Positions 1 to 5,890 of a DNA stretch of 5,890 bases are shown one piece after another. Under the pieces are notes generated by a model, which searched no databases, was not told where the DNA came from, and worked only from the letters and a program-made list of their open reading frames with translations. Each line of letters opens with the position of its first letter. The stretch's first letter is position 1. The position numbers were made by a program, and so were the translations under genes. Source of the DNA: Vulcanimicrobiota bacterium (GTDB lineage Bacteria; Vulcanimicrobiota; Vulcanimicrobiia; Vulcanimicrobiales; Vulcanimicrobiaceae); contig JABEUW010000031.1 in NCBI GenBank assembly GCA_013043945.1, positions 1-5,890 on the forward strand, in the 5' to 3' direction.

Positions 1-1
1 C

Positions 2-1912
2 TCAACGGCGATTTCCGGCGAGGGATGCTCGTTCGCCCTCGAGGGCTACCGCATCGACGGAAGCGTCGTGCCGCTCGACATTACCCTCGTACCACAATTG
101 AGCGGTGACACCATCGTCGGCGTCTACGCGATCCTCCAGGATATTACGCTGCGACTCGACGCTCAGGAGCGCGCGCGCGTCCAGGCGCAACGGCTGCGTG
201 ACCTGTATGCAATTGCAAGCGCAGTCGGAGAACCGCTCGCGGGGATCGTCGAGGCGCTCCGCCTTGGATGCCGCGTTTTTGAGGCAGAGATTGGGATCGT
301 CATCGACACGTCGGGGCGCACCCCGAAAATCGAGGCTTCTGCAAACGCAAATGGCCGGGATGAAGATCTCGACCCCACCCTGGCCGCCCTCGCACAACGC
401 ATCGTCGCTGCCGGGATCGACGCATCTCCGCTCATTACGCCCGAGGCCCTCGCCGTGCCGATTGAGATAGCAGGCGAGCGCTTCGGGGCGGCGATCTTTT
501 CGGGAATATCAAAAAGCCGAACCTTCACGGAGACCGACGCTGAGTTTCTCGGACTCATCGCAACCTTACTTCAAAGTTTCATCGAACGCGGACGCGTCCG
601 CGTGCACCTTCAGCGAATGGCCTATGTGGACGTGCTCACCGGCCTTCCCAACGCGAGCGGTTTTCGCGATCGGCTTCGCCTGGCAATTGAGGCGGCACCA
701 CTGCGCATGCAGCGCGTCGCCGTTCTTTTCTTCGGCCTCGACTGCTTCAAGGATATTAACGAAACCCTCGGACATCGACTCGGCGACCGTCTCCTCCAGG
801 CGCTGGGGACTCGCATCGATGCTCTCTTTTCTAGGGTTGGAATTCTCGCCCGCATGGGAGGCGACGAATTTGCAATCATGGTTCTCGACGCTGGAACGAA
901 CGACCGGTTACGCGACCTTGCCGAACAGATTATCGCCGCTGTCGAGGAGCCGTTCTCCATTGACGACTTCGAGCAATTTTTGTCGGCGAGCATCGGCATC
1001 GCCGTCTATCCCGAGGACGGAACGGATGGCGATTCTCTCGTAAAAAACGCCGACATTGCAATGTCCCGAGCAAAAGATCGCGGTCGCGGCGGATATTATT
1101 TTTATAACGCGACGCTCGAATCACCGATTCTCATGAGGCTCTCGCAGGAACGTCTGTTACGGCGTGCTTTAGAGCGCAATGAATTTCTCGTCTATTATCA
1201 ACCGCAAATCGATCTCACTGACGGAACGATCGTCGGCCTTGAAGCCTTGGTTCGCTGGAACCATCCCGAAAGTGGCCTCATCGAGCCCGGGCATTTTATA
1301 CCGAGCGCCGAGATTTCGGGGCTCATCGTTCACTTAGGGCGCTGGGTTCTCGAGACCGCCACCATGCAAGCCGGCGCATGGGTGCGACGGTTCGGGCCCC
1401 TTCGCCTCGCCGTCAACCTTTCTGCGCGACAACTGCATCATCGGCACTTGCGCCAAGAGATTCTCGGAGCCTTGGATGCCTCCGGACTCGACCCCGTTCT
1501 CCTAGAACTCGAGATCACCGAGAGCGTGGCGATGAGCGACGTCGAGCAAGCAATTGCAATCGTTCGCGAAATGAAAGGAGCGGGCGTGCGCATGGCAATC
1601 GATGATTTCGGAACGGGTTACTCGTCGCTCGCGTATTTACGACGATTTGCTTTTGATGTTTTGAAAATCGACGGATCGTTCGTCGACGGAATCGGACACG
1701 AGCGAGAAGACGAAACAATCGTAAAGACTCTGGTCGGGATGGCGAACAGTCTGGGTTTAGAGACCGTTGCAGAATGCGTGGAGCGCAACGACCAGGCACT
1801 ATTTTTACGCGACTACGGATGTCGATTCGCTCAAGGATTTCTTTACGCACCGCCTCTTCCGGCAGCCGAAATTGAAGCACTACTTCAATCCATGCCGAGC
1901 TTTCATTTCTAA
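2..1912 (+). CDS. GGDEF-EAL cyclic-di-GMP phosphodiesterase with PAS and GAF sensor domains (5' end outside window)
   Basis: The frame is open to the left edge, so the gene is 5'-truncated; the GTG at 68 lies inside a PAS domain and is not the real start. The 636 visible codons (numbered here from that GTG) run: end of PAS (motif ending LQDIT), GAF-like region about 45-172, GGDEF about 185-345, EAL about 360-605. The EAL site looks complete: E392 (EAL), N450, E482, D512-D513 (DDFGTGYSSL), K533, E569 and Q589, with the spacing of active phosphodiesterases such as RocR. The GGDEF motif itself is intact (264-268), but the first metal-binding Asp of the upstream LDLDxFK motif is Gly223 (FFGLDCFK), and the RxxD inhibitory site is absent. 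I infer hydrolysis of c-di-GMP to pGpG, with the GGDEF half acting as a regulatory, possibly GTP-sensing, domain. No membrane segment is visible in this part. The input signal is unknown. The stop abuts the next start. Confidence 0.95.
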   Translation, partial: STAISGEGCSFALEGYRIDGSVVPLDITLVPQLSGDTIVGVYAILQDITLRLDAQERARVQAQRLRDLYAIASAVGEPLAGIVEALRLGCRVFEAEIGIVIDTSGRTPKIEASANANGRDEDLDPTLAALAQRIVAAGIDASPLITPEALAVPIEIAGERFGAAIFSGISKSRTFTETDAEFLGLIATLLQSFIERGRVRVHLQRMAYVDVLTGLPNASGFRDRLRLAIEAAPLRMQRVAVLFFGLDCFKDINETLGHRLGDRLLQALGTRIDALFSRVGILARMGGDEFAIMVLDAGTNDRLRDLAEQIIAAVEEPFSIDDFEQFLSASIGIAVYPEDGTDGDSLVKNADIAMSRAKDRGRGGYYFYNATLESPILMRLSQERLLRRALERNEFLVYYQPQIDLTDGTIVGLEALVRWNHPESGLIEPGHFIPSAEISGLIVHLGRWVLETATMQAGAWVRRFGPLRLAVNLSARQLHHRHLRQEILGALDASGLDPVLLELEITESVAMSDVEQAIAIVREMKGAGVRMAIDDFGTGYSSLAYLRRFAFDVLKIDGSFVDGIGHEREDETIVKTLVGMANSLGLETVAECVERNDQALFLRDYGCRFAQGFLYAPPLPAAEIEALLQSMPSFHF

Positions 1913-3130
1913 ATGAACGACATGCTTTTCGACGAAGCTTACCTTGAAAATCGTGCACGTACGCGCGAGCTCTTTTCAATTATTGCCCCCGAAGCATATC
2001 TTGACTCGCCCATTCCTCTCCGACATCCTTTCGTTTTTTATCATGGTCACTTGCCGGCATTTAGCTTTTTAACCCTCAATCGAGCCGTCTGCGGCGAACG
2101 ATCGATCGACGAAAAGCTTGAAGAATTGTTTCGCCGCGGAATCGATCCGGAGAGTCGAGCTAAAGCGAACGAACTCTCAATCGAGCGATGGCCGGATCGC
2201 CCAACCATCGAACGATTTATCGAAGAATGCGATCGCCGGGTTTTAACGGTTTTGCAGAAAAATGAACGCAGTAATCGTCTTGCAACCTACACTATTCTCG
2301 AACACGAAGCCATGCATCACGAAACGTTGACGTATATTGTCCATCAACTACCGTACCACAAAAAACGTCCTTCGCGTTTTTCGCATCGTGACGGCCCCGT
2401 TCCTTACAGCGAACCCCTCGCCGTCGCTCGAGGAATCGCGCTACTCGGCGTGCCCGACGAGGACGAGCACTTTTCTTGGGACAACGAGCACGGAGCGCTG
2501 GAAATCAAGGTCGATGATTTTTCGATCGATCGATTCAATATTACCAATGGAGAGTGGCTCGAATTCGTCGACGCCGGCGGCCCCGTTCCGATTTTTTGGG
2601 AGCATGCCGATCGGCAATGGCGATTGCGAGCCTGCTTCGAAAGCATCTCGCTTCCCCGGTCATGGCCGGTCTACGTAACGCTCGATCAAGCGCAGGCCTT
2701 CGCTCGATGGAAAGGCCTCCGGCTGCCGACGGAAGCAGAGTATCACCGCGCGGCGTTCGGTACTCCCTGGGGCGAGACGCGTCGATACCCTTGGGGCGAG
2801 GAATCGCCCTCCGCGCGTCATGGCAATTTTGATTTCCGGCGCTACGACCCCGAGCCGGTTTTCGCTTCTCCGGCCGGAGCGAGCGCTTGGGGAGTCGAGA
2901 GCCTTGTCGGAAACGGCTGGGAGTGGACGACGACACCCTTTGCTCCCTTTCCCGGCTTCACTCCCCAAACGACCTATCCGCAATACTCCATTGATTTCTT
3001 CGACGGTCGGCATTTTGTTCTCAAGGGGGCCTCACCGGTGACGCCGCGTCGTTTGCTCCGCGCAAGTTTTCGCAACTGGTTTTATCCGGATTATCCCTAC
3101 CTATACGCTTCATTCCGCTGCGTTCGATAA
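1913..3130 (+). CDS. EgtB/OvoA-like non-heme iron sulfoxide synthase (DinB + SUMF1/FGE domains)
   Basis: This 405-residue protein has the two-part architecture of ergothioneine/ovothiol sulfoxide synthases, which use Fe(II) and O2 to join a thiol to the imidazole of a histidine derivative. The DinB-like N-terminal part (about 15-160) carries the likely iron triad: His46 (in FYHGHLPAF) and His131/His135 of the HxxxHxE motif HEAMHHE. The C-terminal SUMF1/FGE-type part (about 175-405) has GNGWEWT at 333-339, a GFTPQTTYPQYS stretch, LKGASPVTPR and a closing SFRNWF...ASFRCVR. The N-terminal motif (LRHPFVFYHGH) resembles OvoA more than the WHLAH form of mycobacterial EgtB, but the methyltransferase tail of OvoA is missing. 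The natural substrate (hercynine or histidine; cysteine, gamma-glutamylcysteine or a selenium donor) cannot be assigned, so no symbol is given. The ATG follows the upstream TAA directly and has no clear Shine-Dalgarno, which suggests translational coupling; a second ATG three codons on is also possible. No EgtD-type methyltransferase or EgtE/OvoB lyase is visible nearby. Confidence 0.85.
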   Translation: MNDMLFDEAYLENRARTRELFSIIAPEAYLDSPIPLRHPFVFYHGHLPAFSFLTLNRAVCGERSIDEKLEELFRRGIDPESRAKANELSIERWPDRPTIERFIEECDRRVLTVLQKNERSNRLATYTILEHEAMHHETLTYIVHQLPYHKKRPSRFSHRDGPVPYSEPLAVARGIALLGVPDEDEHFSWDNEHGALEIKVDDFSIDRFNITNGEWLEFVDAGGPVPIFWEHADRQWRLRACFESISLPRSWPVYVTLDQAQAFARWKGLRLPTEAEYHRAAFGTPWGETRRYPWGEESPSARHGNFDFRRYDPEPVFASPAGASAWGVESLVGNGWEWTTTPFAPFPGFTPQTTYPQYSIDFFDGRHFVLKGASPVTPRRLLRASFRNWFYPDYPYLYASFRCVR

Positions 3131-3180
3131 AAGCCCGCGCGAAGAGGCGCTACACCCGGCACGTCTAACTACATCGCTCT
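3131..3180. other. Short intergenic gap before icd
   Basis: This is the only gap between + strand genes. It contains a weak GCGC-GAAGAG-GCGC inverted pair (about 3137-3150) without a T-run, so it is not a convincing terminator. TAACTA at 3166-3171 resembles a -10 box and would put a transcript start almost at the icd ATG, but no -35 element stands 16-18 bases upstream. No Shine-Dalgarno is seen at the expected distance from the icd start. Confidence 0.4.
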
Positions 3181-4626
3181 ATGACTGCACATGAAAAGCG
3201 CGTTCCAATTACGGTCGCCGACGGCGACGGCATCGGTCCCGAGATCATGGATGCCACACTGCGAATCATCACCGCGGCAGGCGCTCGCATCGAGATCGAA
3301 AAAATCGAAATCGGCGAGGCCGTCTACAGCCGCGGTCTCGACAGTGGTATCGAACCCTCGTCCTGGGACTCCCTGCGGCGAACTCAGGTTTTCCTAAAAG
3401 CGCCGATAACCACGCCTCAAGGGGGTGGTTTTAAGAGCCTCAACGTGACCGTTCGCAAGACGTTGGGTATGTATGCAAACGTCCGTCCGTGCGCCTCCCT
3501 ACATCCCTTCGTCTCGACCAAACACCCAAAGATGAACATCGTGATCGTGCGCGAGAACGAAGAAGACGTCTACGGCGGCATCGAGCATCGACAGACGAAT
3601 CAGGTCGCTCAATGTTTGAAGCTCATCTCTCGCCCCGCGAGCAAGCGAATCGTTCGATATGCATTCGAATACGCTCGCGCGAATAAGCGAAAGAAAGTTA
3701 CCTGCTTTACTAAAGACAACATCATGAAAATCACCGACGGTCTCTTCCATCGCACCTTTGAAGAGATCGCTTTGGAGTATCCCGATATCGAACACGAACA
3801 TTGGATCGTCGATATCGGTGCCGCCAAACTCGCCGATACTCCTGAAGCCTTCGACGTGATCGTGATGCCAAATCTCTACGGCGATATTCTCTCCGACGTC
3901 GCCGCGCAGATTACCGGCTCGGTCGGCCTCGCCGGATCGGCGAATATCGGGGACCATTGCTCGATGTTCGAGGCGATTCACGGATCCGCGCCGCGGCGCG
4001 CCGGGCAAAACCTGGCGAACCCTTCTGGCTTGCTCCACGGCGCGCTGTTGATGCTGGTGCATATCGGCCAGGGCGAGATCGCAGAACGCGTCCACAACGC
4101 ATGGCTCACGACCATCGAAGACGGCATTCACACCTACGATATCTACAAGGACGGCGTCTCGAAGGAAAAAGTCGGCACCCGTGAATTCGGCGACGCCGTC
4201 ATCGCTCGCCTCGGCCGCGAACCGAAGGTTCTTCCTCCTGCTCGTTACGCAGTCGGAGCGGAGATGAATCTCTCGATCCGTCCCGGCGGCGTTCCGCCGA
4301 AAAAAGAACACGTCGGGGTCGATATTTTTATCGATCAGCGTGACGGCAACCCCGACGAGATCGCCGCACGCGCGAAGCGAGTCGCTATGGACGGCGTGAA
4401 GCTCGTCGTTATCGCCAATCGCGGAAGCAAAGTTTGGCCCGACGGAAACCCCGATACCTTCTGGAGCGATCAGTGGTCGCTCCGATTCGAAGGGAAGCCT
4501 TTTGACGGGAAGCGCGTCGCCGATATTATCGCGGCAATGCACGCTGCTGGCTTCGACGTCATCAAAACCGAGGGGCTCTACACCTTCGACGGCGAGCGCG
4601 GCTACTCGCTCGCTCAGGGACAGTAG
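3181..4626 (+). CDS. icd: Isocitrate dehydrogenase, long form with C-terminal extension, probably NADP-dependent
   Basis: A TCA-cycle enzyme of the cytosol that oxidatively decarboxylates isocitrate to 2-oxoglutarate. The isocitrate-binding set of E. coli Icd is present with the same spacing: Ser86, Asn88, Arg92 (SLNVTVR), Arg102, Arg124 (VREN) and Tyr131 (EDVYGGIE). Lys178/Asn180 (TKDNIMK) and metal-binding Asp235/Asp239 (YGDILSD) are also there. Ser86 and Asn88 argue for isocitrate rather than isopropylmalate. After HGSAP (from His267) come Arg272-Arg273 where E. coli has Lys344-Tyr345 and NAD enzymes usually have Asp-Ile. Two basic residues there fit the 2'-phosphate of NADP, though this is inference. 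At 481 residues it is longer than E. coli Icd (about 416); the extra 140 or so at the end match the long Thermus/Rickettsia-type enzymes. The ATG is well placed for the family (PITVADGDGIGPE at residues 9-21), but there is no clear ribosome site. Its stop lies one base before the proposed start of the next gene. Confidence 0.95.
   Translation: MTAHEKRVPITVADGDGIGPEIMDATLRIITAAGARIEIEKIEIGEAVYSRGLDSGIEPSSWDSLRRTQVFLKAPITTPQGGGFKSLNVTVRKTLGMYANVRPCASLHPFVSTKHPKMNIVIVRENEEDVYGGIEHRQTNQVAQCLKLISRPASKRIVRYAFEYARANKRKKVTCFTKDNIMKITDGLFHRTFEEIALEYPDIEHEHWIVDIGAAKLADTPEAFDVIVMPNLYGDILSDVAAQITGSVGLAGSANIGDHCSMFEAIHGSAPRRAGQNLANPSGLLHGALLMLVHIGQGEIAERVHNAWLTTIEDGIHTYDIYKDGVSKEKVGTREFGDAVIARLGREPKVLPPARYAVGAEMNLSIRPGGVPPKKEHVGVDIFIDQRDGNPDEIAARAKRVAMDGVKLVVIANRGSKVWPDGNPDTFWSDQWSLRFEGKPFDGKRVADIIAAMHAAGFDVIKTEGLYTFDGERGYSLAQGQ
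4616..4620 (+). promoter_or_regulatory. Candidate ribosome binding site (AGGGA) for the cobalamin-binding protein
   Basis: AGGGA lies inside the last codons of icd, seven bases before the ATC at 4628. That is a normal Shine-Dalgarno distance, which supports initiation close to 4628 even though no ATG, GTG or TTG is there. A similar AGGGA at 4491-4495 precedes the TTG at 4502, so the motif alone does not settle the start. Confidence 0.4.
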
Positions 4627-4627
4627 C

Positions 4628-5521
4628 ATCCGCATCGTCAGCCTGCTTCCGAGCGCCACGGAGATTCTCTACGCAATCGGAGCAGGCGACGATCTCGTCG
4701 GAGTTACCCACGAGTGCGACTTTCCGCCATCGGCAAGATCGCTCCCGGCGCTCACCGCATCCGCTCTTCCCGAAGAGGGTGACGCCGCGGCAATCGATCG
4801 CCACGTCCGCAGCGGAATCCACGAAGGCTCGAGCATCTATGACCTCGATGGCGCGCTATTGGAGCGGCTCGAGCCCGATCTTATCGTTACTCAGGAGCTC
4901 TGCGAAGTCTGCGCCGTTTCGTACGATCGCGTCACCTCGGCGGTGCGACGTTTACGCGGCGATCCTCGCGTCGTCGCACTCGAGCCATCTTCATTTACCG
5001 AGGTCCTCGATACGATACGAACGCTCGGATCGCTGACCGGCCATGTCGACGAAGCGGAGAGCGTCGTCGCAGATCTTCTGGCGAATGCCGAGGACCTACG
5101 CACGCGCGCCCGAGCGAGATTGCCGGAGCCGCCGAGACTGCTCTTTCTCGAATGGAGCGATCCTCCGTTCGCGGCGGGTCATTGGACCCCCGACCTGCTC
5201 GAATTACTCGGCCTTCGCTCGACGATCGAATTTCCGCATGCGCCCGCTCGCGCCGTACGTTGGGAGGAGGTTGCCGAGAGCGATCCCGATTGCATCGCCA
5301 TTGCCCCTTGCGGATTCGACCTTCCCAAAGCTCGCCGCGCCGTTGCCGATCTCGACCGTCATGCGGCATGGCGCGAGCTGCGCGCCGTCCGCGGCGACCG
5401 CGTGATCGTCCTCGACGGGAACGCCTATTTCAATCGCCCGGGCGTTCGCCTCGTCGAAGGGACGGAACGACTGCTGGAGGCACTTTCGGCGCTCGGAGAT
5501 GCGCGGTATCGTCGAGCGTAA
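4628..5521 (+). CDS. Cobalamin-binding protein, BtuF/TroA-like, without signal peptide
   Basis: A bilobed helical substrate-binding fold of the vitamin B12 group (COG0614 type), about 297 residues. Homologues typically begin MRIVSLLPSATEI; here the same stretch reads IRIVSLLPSATEI, with ATC at 4628 where ATG is expected. Motifs of the subgroup follow: THECDFP (27-33), SSIYDLD, a CxxC in ELCEVCAVSY (Cys92, Cys95), then FLEWSDPPFAAGHW, a WEEV segment and a C-terminal DGNAYFNRPGVRLVEG. No signal peptide or lipobox is present, so unlike classical periplasmic BtuF it may act in the cytoplasm, or the real N-terminus differs. The only conventional start in frame upstream is TTG at 4502, which would add 42 residues read through the icd end, with no hydrophobic core. 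No btuC/btuD permease or ATPase gene is in view, so a transport role is unproven. Close packing behind icd suggests co-transcription and coupled translation. Function is by family; confidence is high for the fold, moderate for the ligand, low for the exact start. Confidence 0.85.
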   Translation: MRIVSLLPSATEILYAIGAGDDLVGVTHECDFPPSARSLPALTASALPEEGDAAAIDRHVRSGIHEGSSIYDLDGALLERLEPDLIVTQELCEVCAVSYDRVTSAVRRLRGDPRVVALEPSSFTEVLDTIRTLGSLTGHVDEAESVVADLLANAEDLRTRARARLPEPPRLLFLEWSDPPFAAGHWTPDLLELLGLRSTIEFPHAPARAVRWEEVAESDPDCIAIAPCGFDLPKARRAVADLDRHAAWRELRAVRGDRVIVLDGNAYFNRPGVRLVEGTERLLEALSALGDARYRRA

Positions 5522-5890
5522 GAAGGCGCGCCGTGCGATCGACGTACTCGATTCGTGTGATCGACGCGTGCGAAAAACGCACCGTCATTGCATCGAAGGC
5601 CGGCCCTAGCAACTCGGCGAGCAAGGCGTGGAGCGTGCCGGCGTGCGCGACGACGAGGATGCGCCGGTCGTCGTAGGGCGCGATCTCGGCCAACCACGAA
5701 CCGACGCGTCGCCGAACGTCGGCAAACGTTTCGCCGTCCTGGGGATGGTAGTCGCGAGCCGAGGTAAACGTCGCGCCGCCGACCGAAGGAAACGCATCGG
5801 TAATCTCGGCCCACGTTTTTCCCTCCCAGGCCCCGAAATCGAATTCGCGGAGACGCGCGTCGAGCGCGATCGGTATCGGACGTCCGAAAA
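5430..5890 (-). CDS. Histidine phosphatase family protein, alpha-ribazole phosphatase (CobC)/phosphoglycerate mutase-like (5' end outside window)
   Basis: On the minus strand the frame is open from the right edge down to a TGA at 5430-5432, giving about 152 visible residues. The TTG at 5693 is internal, not the start. Reading from the edge one sees LREFDFGAWEGKTWAEI, then PQDGETFADVRRRVGSW, then ILVVAHAGTLHALLAELLG and finally SITRIEYVD...LDDTAHL. These match the middle and C-terminal parts of the branch-2 histidine phosphatases: the EGKTWAEI helix, the GE(T/S)-containing acid segment and the second catalytic His in VVAHAGT. The first catalytic RHG motif must lie beyond the window. Family members dephosphorylate small phosphoesters; CobC removes the 5'-phosphate of alpha-ribazole in cobalamin assembly, but sequence alone does not separate this from other substrates. 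The neighbouring convergent cobalamin-binding gene makes CobC-like activity a reasonable guess. The last 30 or so codons overlap the end of that gene in antisense. Confidence 0.88.
   Translation of the reverse strand, partial: FGRPIPIALDARLREFDFGAWEGKTWAEITDAFPSVGGATFTSARDYHPQDGETFADVRRRVGSWLAEIAPYDDRRILVVAHAGTLHALLAELLGPAFDAMTVRFSHASITRIEYVDRTARLLTLDDTAHLRAPKVPPAVVPSLRRGERPGD

Noticed and set aside
68..70. GTG as the start of the GGDEF-EAL gene
   Set aside because: It lies within conserved PAS sequence (YRIDGSVVPLDITLV) and the frame stays open to the window edge, so the true start is upstream.
1515..1979. Minus-strand open frame across the EAL end and EgtB-like start
   Set aside because: The translation is Arg/Ser-rich with no domain signal, and it overlaps two well-supported genes on the other strand.
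3137..3150. GCGC-GAAGAG-GCGC hairpin as a terminator after the EgtB-like gene
   Set aside because: The stem is only about four base pairs and no T-run follows.
3166..3171. TAACTA as a -10 promoter element for icd
   Set aside because: There is no matching -35 element and the implied transcript start would fall almost on the ATG. It is possible only for a leaderless message and cannot be supported from sequence alone.
3499..4659. Long minus-strand open frame (386 codons) antisense to isocitrate dehydrogenase
   Set aside because: It lies almost wholly inside icd, whose product is unmistakable. The antisense translation shows no recognisable motif, and such mirror frames are common opposite GC-rich coding sequence.
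5425..5814. Second minus-strand open frame overlapping the phosphatase
   Set aside because: Its translation is a low-complexity Arg-rich shadow. The frame ending at 5430 carries the phosphatase motifs.

Overview
The window holds five protein-coding genes with almost no non-coding DNA. Four lie on the + strand and one, cut by the right edge, lies on the - strand. DNA is moderately GC-rich and codon use looks uniform. I see no rRNA, tRNA, CRISPR array, insertion sequence or prophage signature. It reads as an ordinary chromosomal segment of a free-living bacterium. The species cannot be named from the sequence. An uncultivated, moderately GC-rich lineage (Eremiobacterota, for example) is only a guess from overall style.

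Layout: (1) 2-1912 (+), the 3' part of a multidomain cyclic-di-GMP protein (PAS end, GAF, GGDEF, EAL). Its EAL phosphodiesterase site is complete, but its GGDEF half has lost the first metal-binding aspartate. (2) 1913-3130 (+), starting on the base after the previous stop, an EgtB/OvoA-like non-heme iron sulfoxide synthase (DinB-type N-terminus plus SUMF1/FGE-type C-terminus). (3) 3181-4626 (+), after a 50-base gap, a 481-residue isocitrate dehydrogenase of the long type with a C-terminal extension. (4) About 4628-5521 (+), a cobalamin-binding (BtuF/TroA-like) protein without a signal peptide. No conventional start codon sits where homologues begin; an ATC does, with an AGGGA motif upstream. 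(5) 5430-5890 (-), the 3' part of a histidine phosphatase family protein (alpha-ribazole phosphatase/phosphoglycerate mutase-like), whose end overlaps the end of gene 4 by 92 bases.

The four + strand genes are packed tightly enough to be co-transcribed, but their functions (second-messenger turnover, sulfur-histidine chemistry, TCA cycle, cobamide binding) do not form one evident pathway. The convergent pair 4/5 could share a cobamide theme if gene 5 is a CobC-type phosphatase, but that is inference. I did not find a convincing new multi-gene system. The most useful observations are residue-level or start-site oddities: the GGDEF Asp-to-Gly change, the missing canonical start of gene 4, the convergent coding overlap, and an EgtB-like enzyme with no visible EgtD methyltransferase partner.
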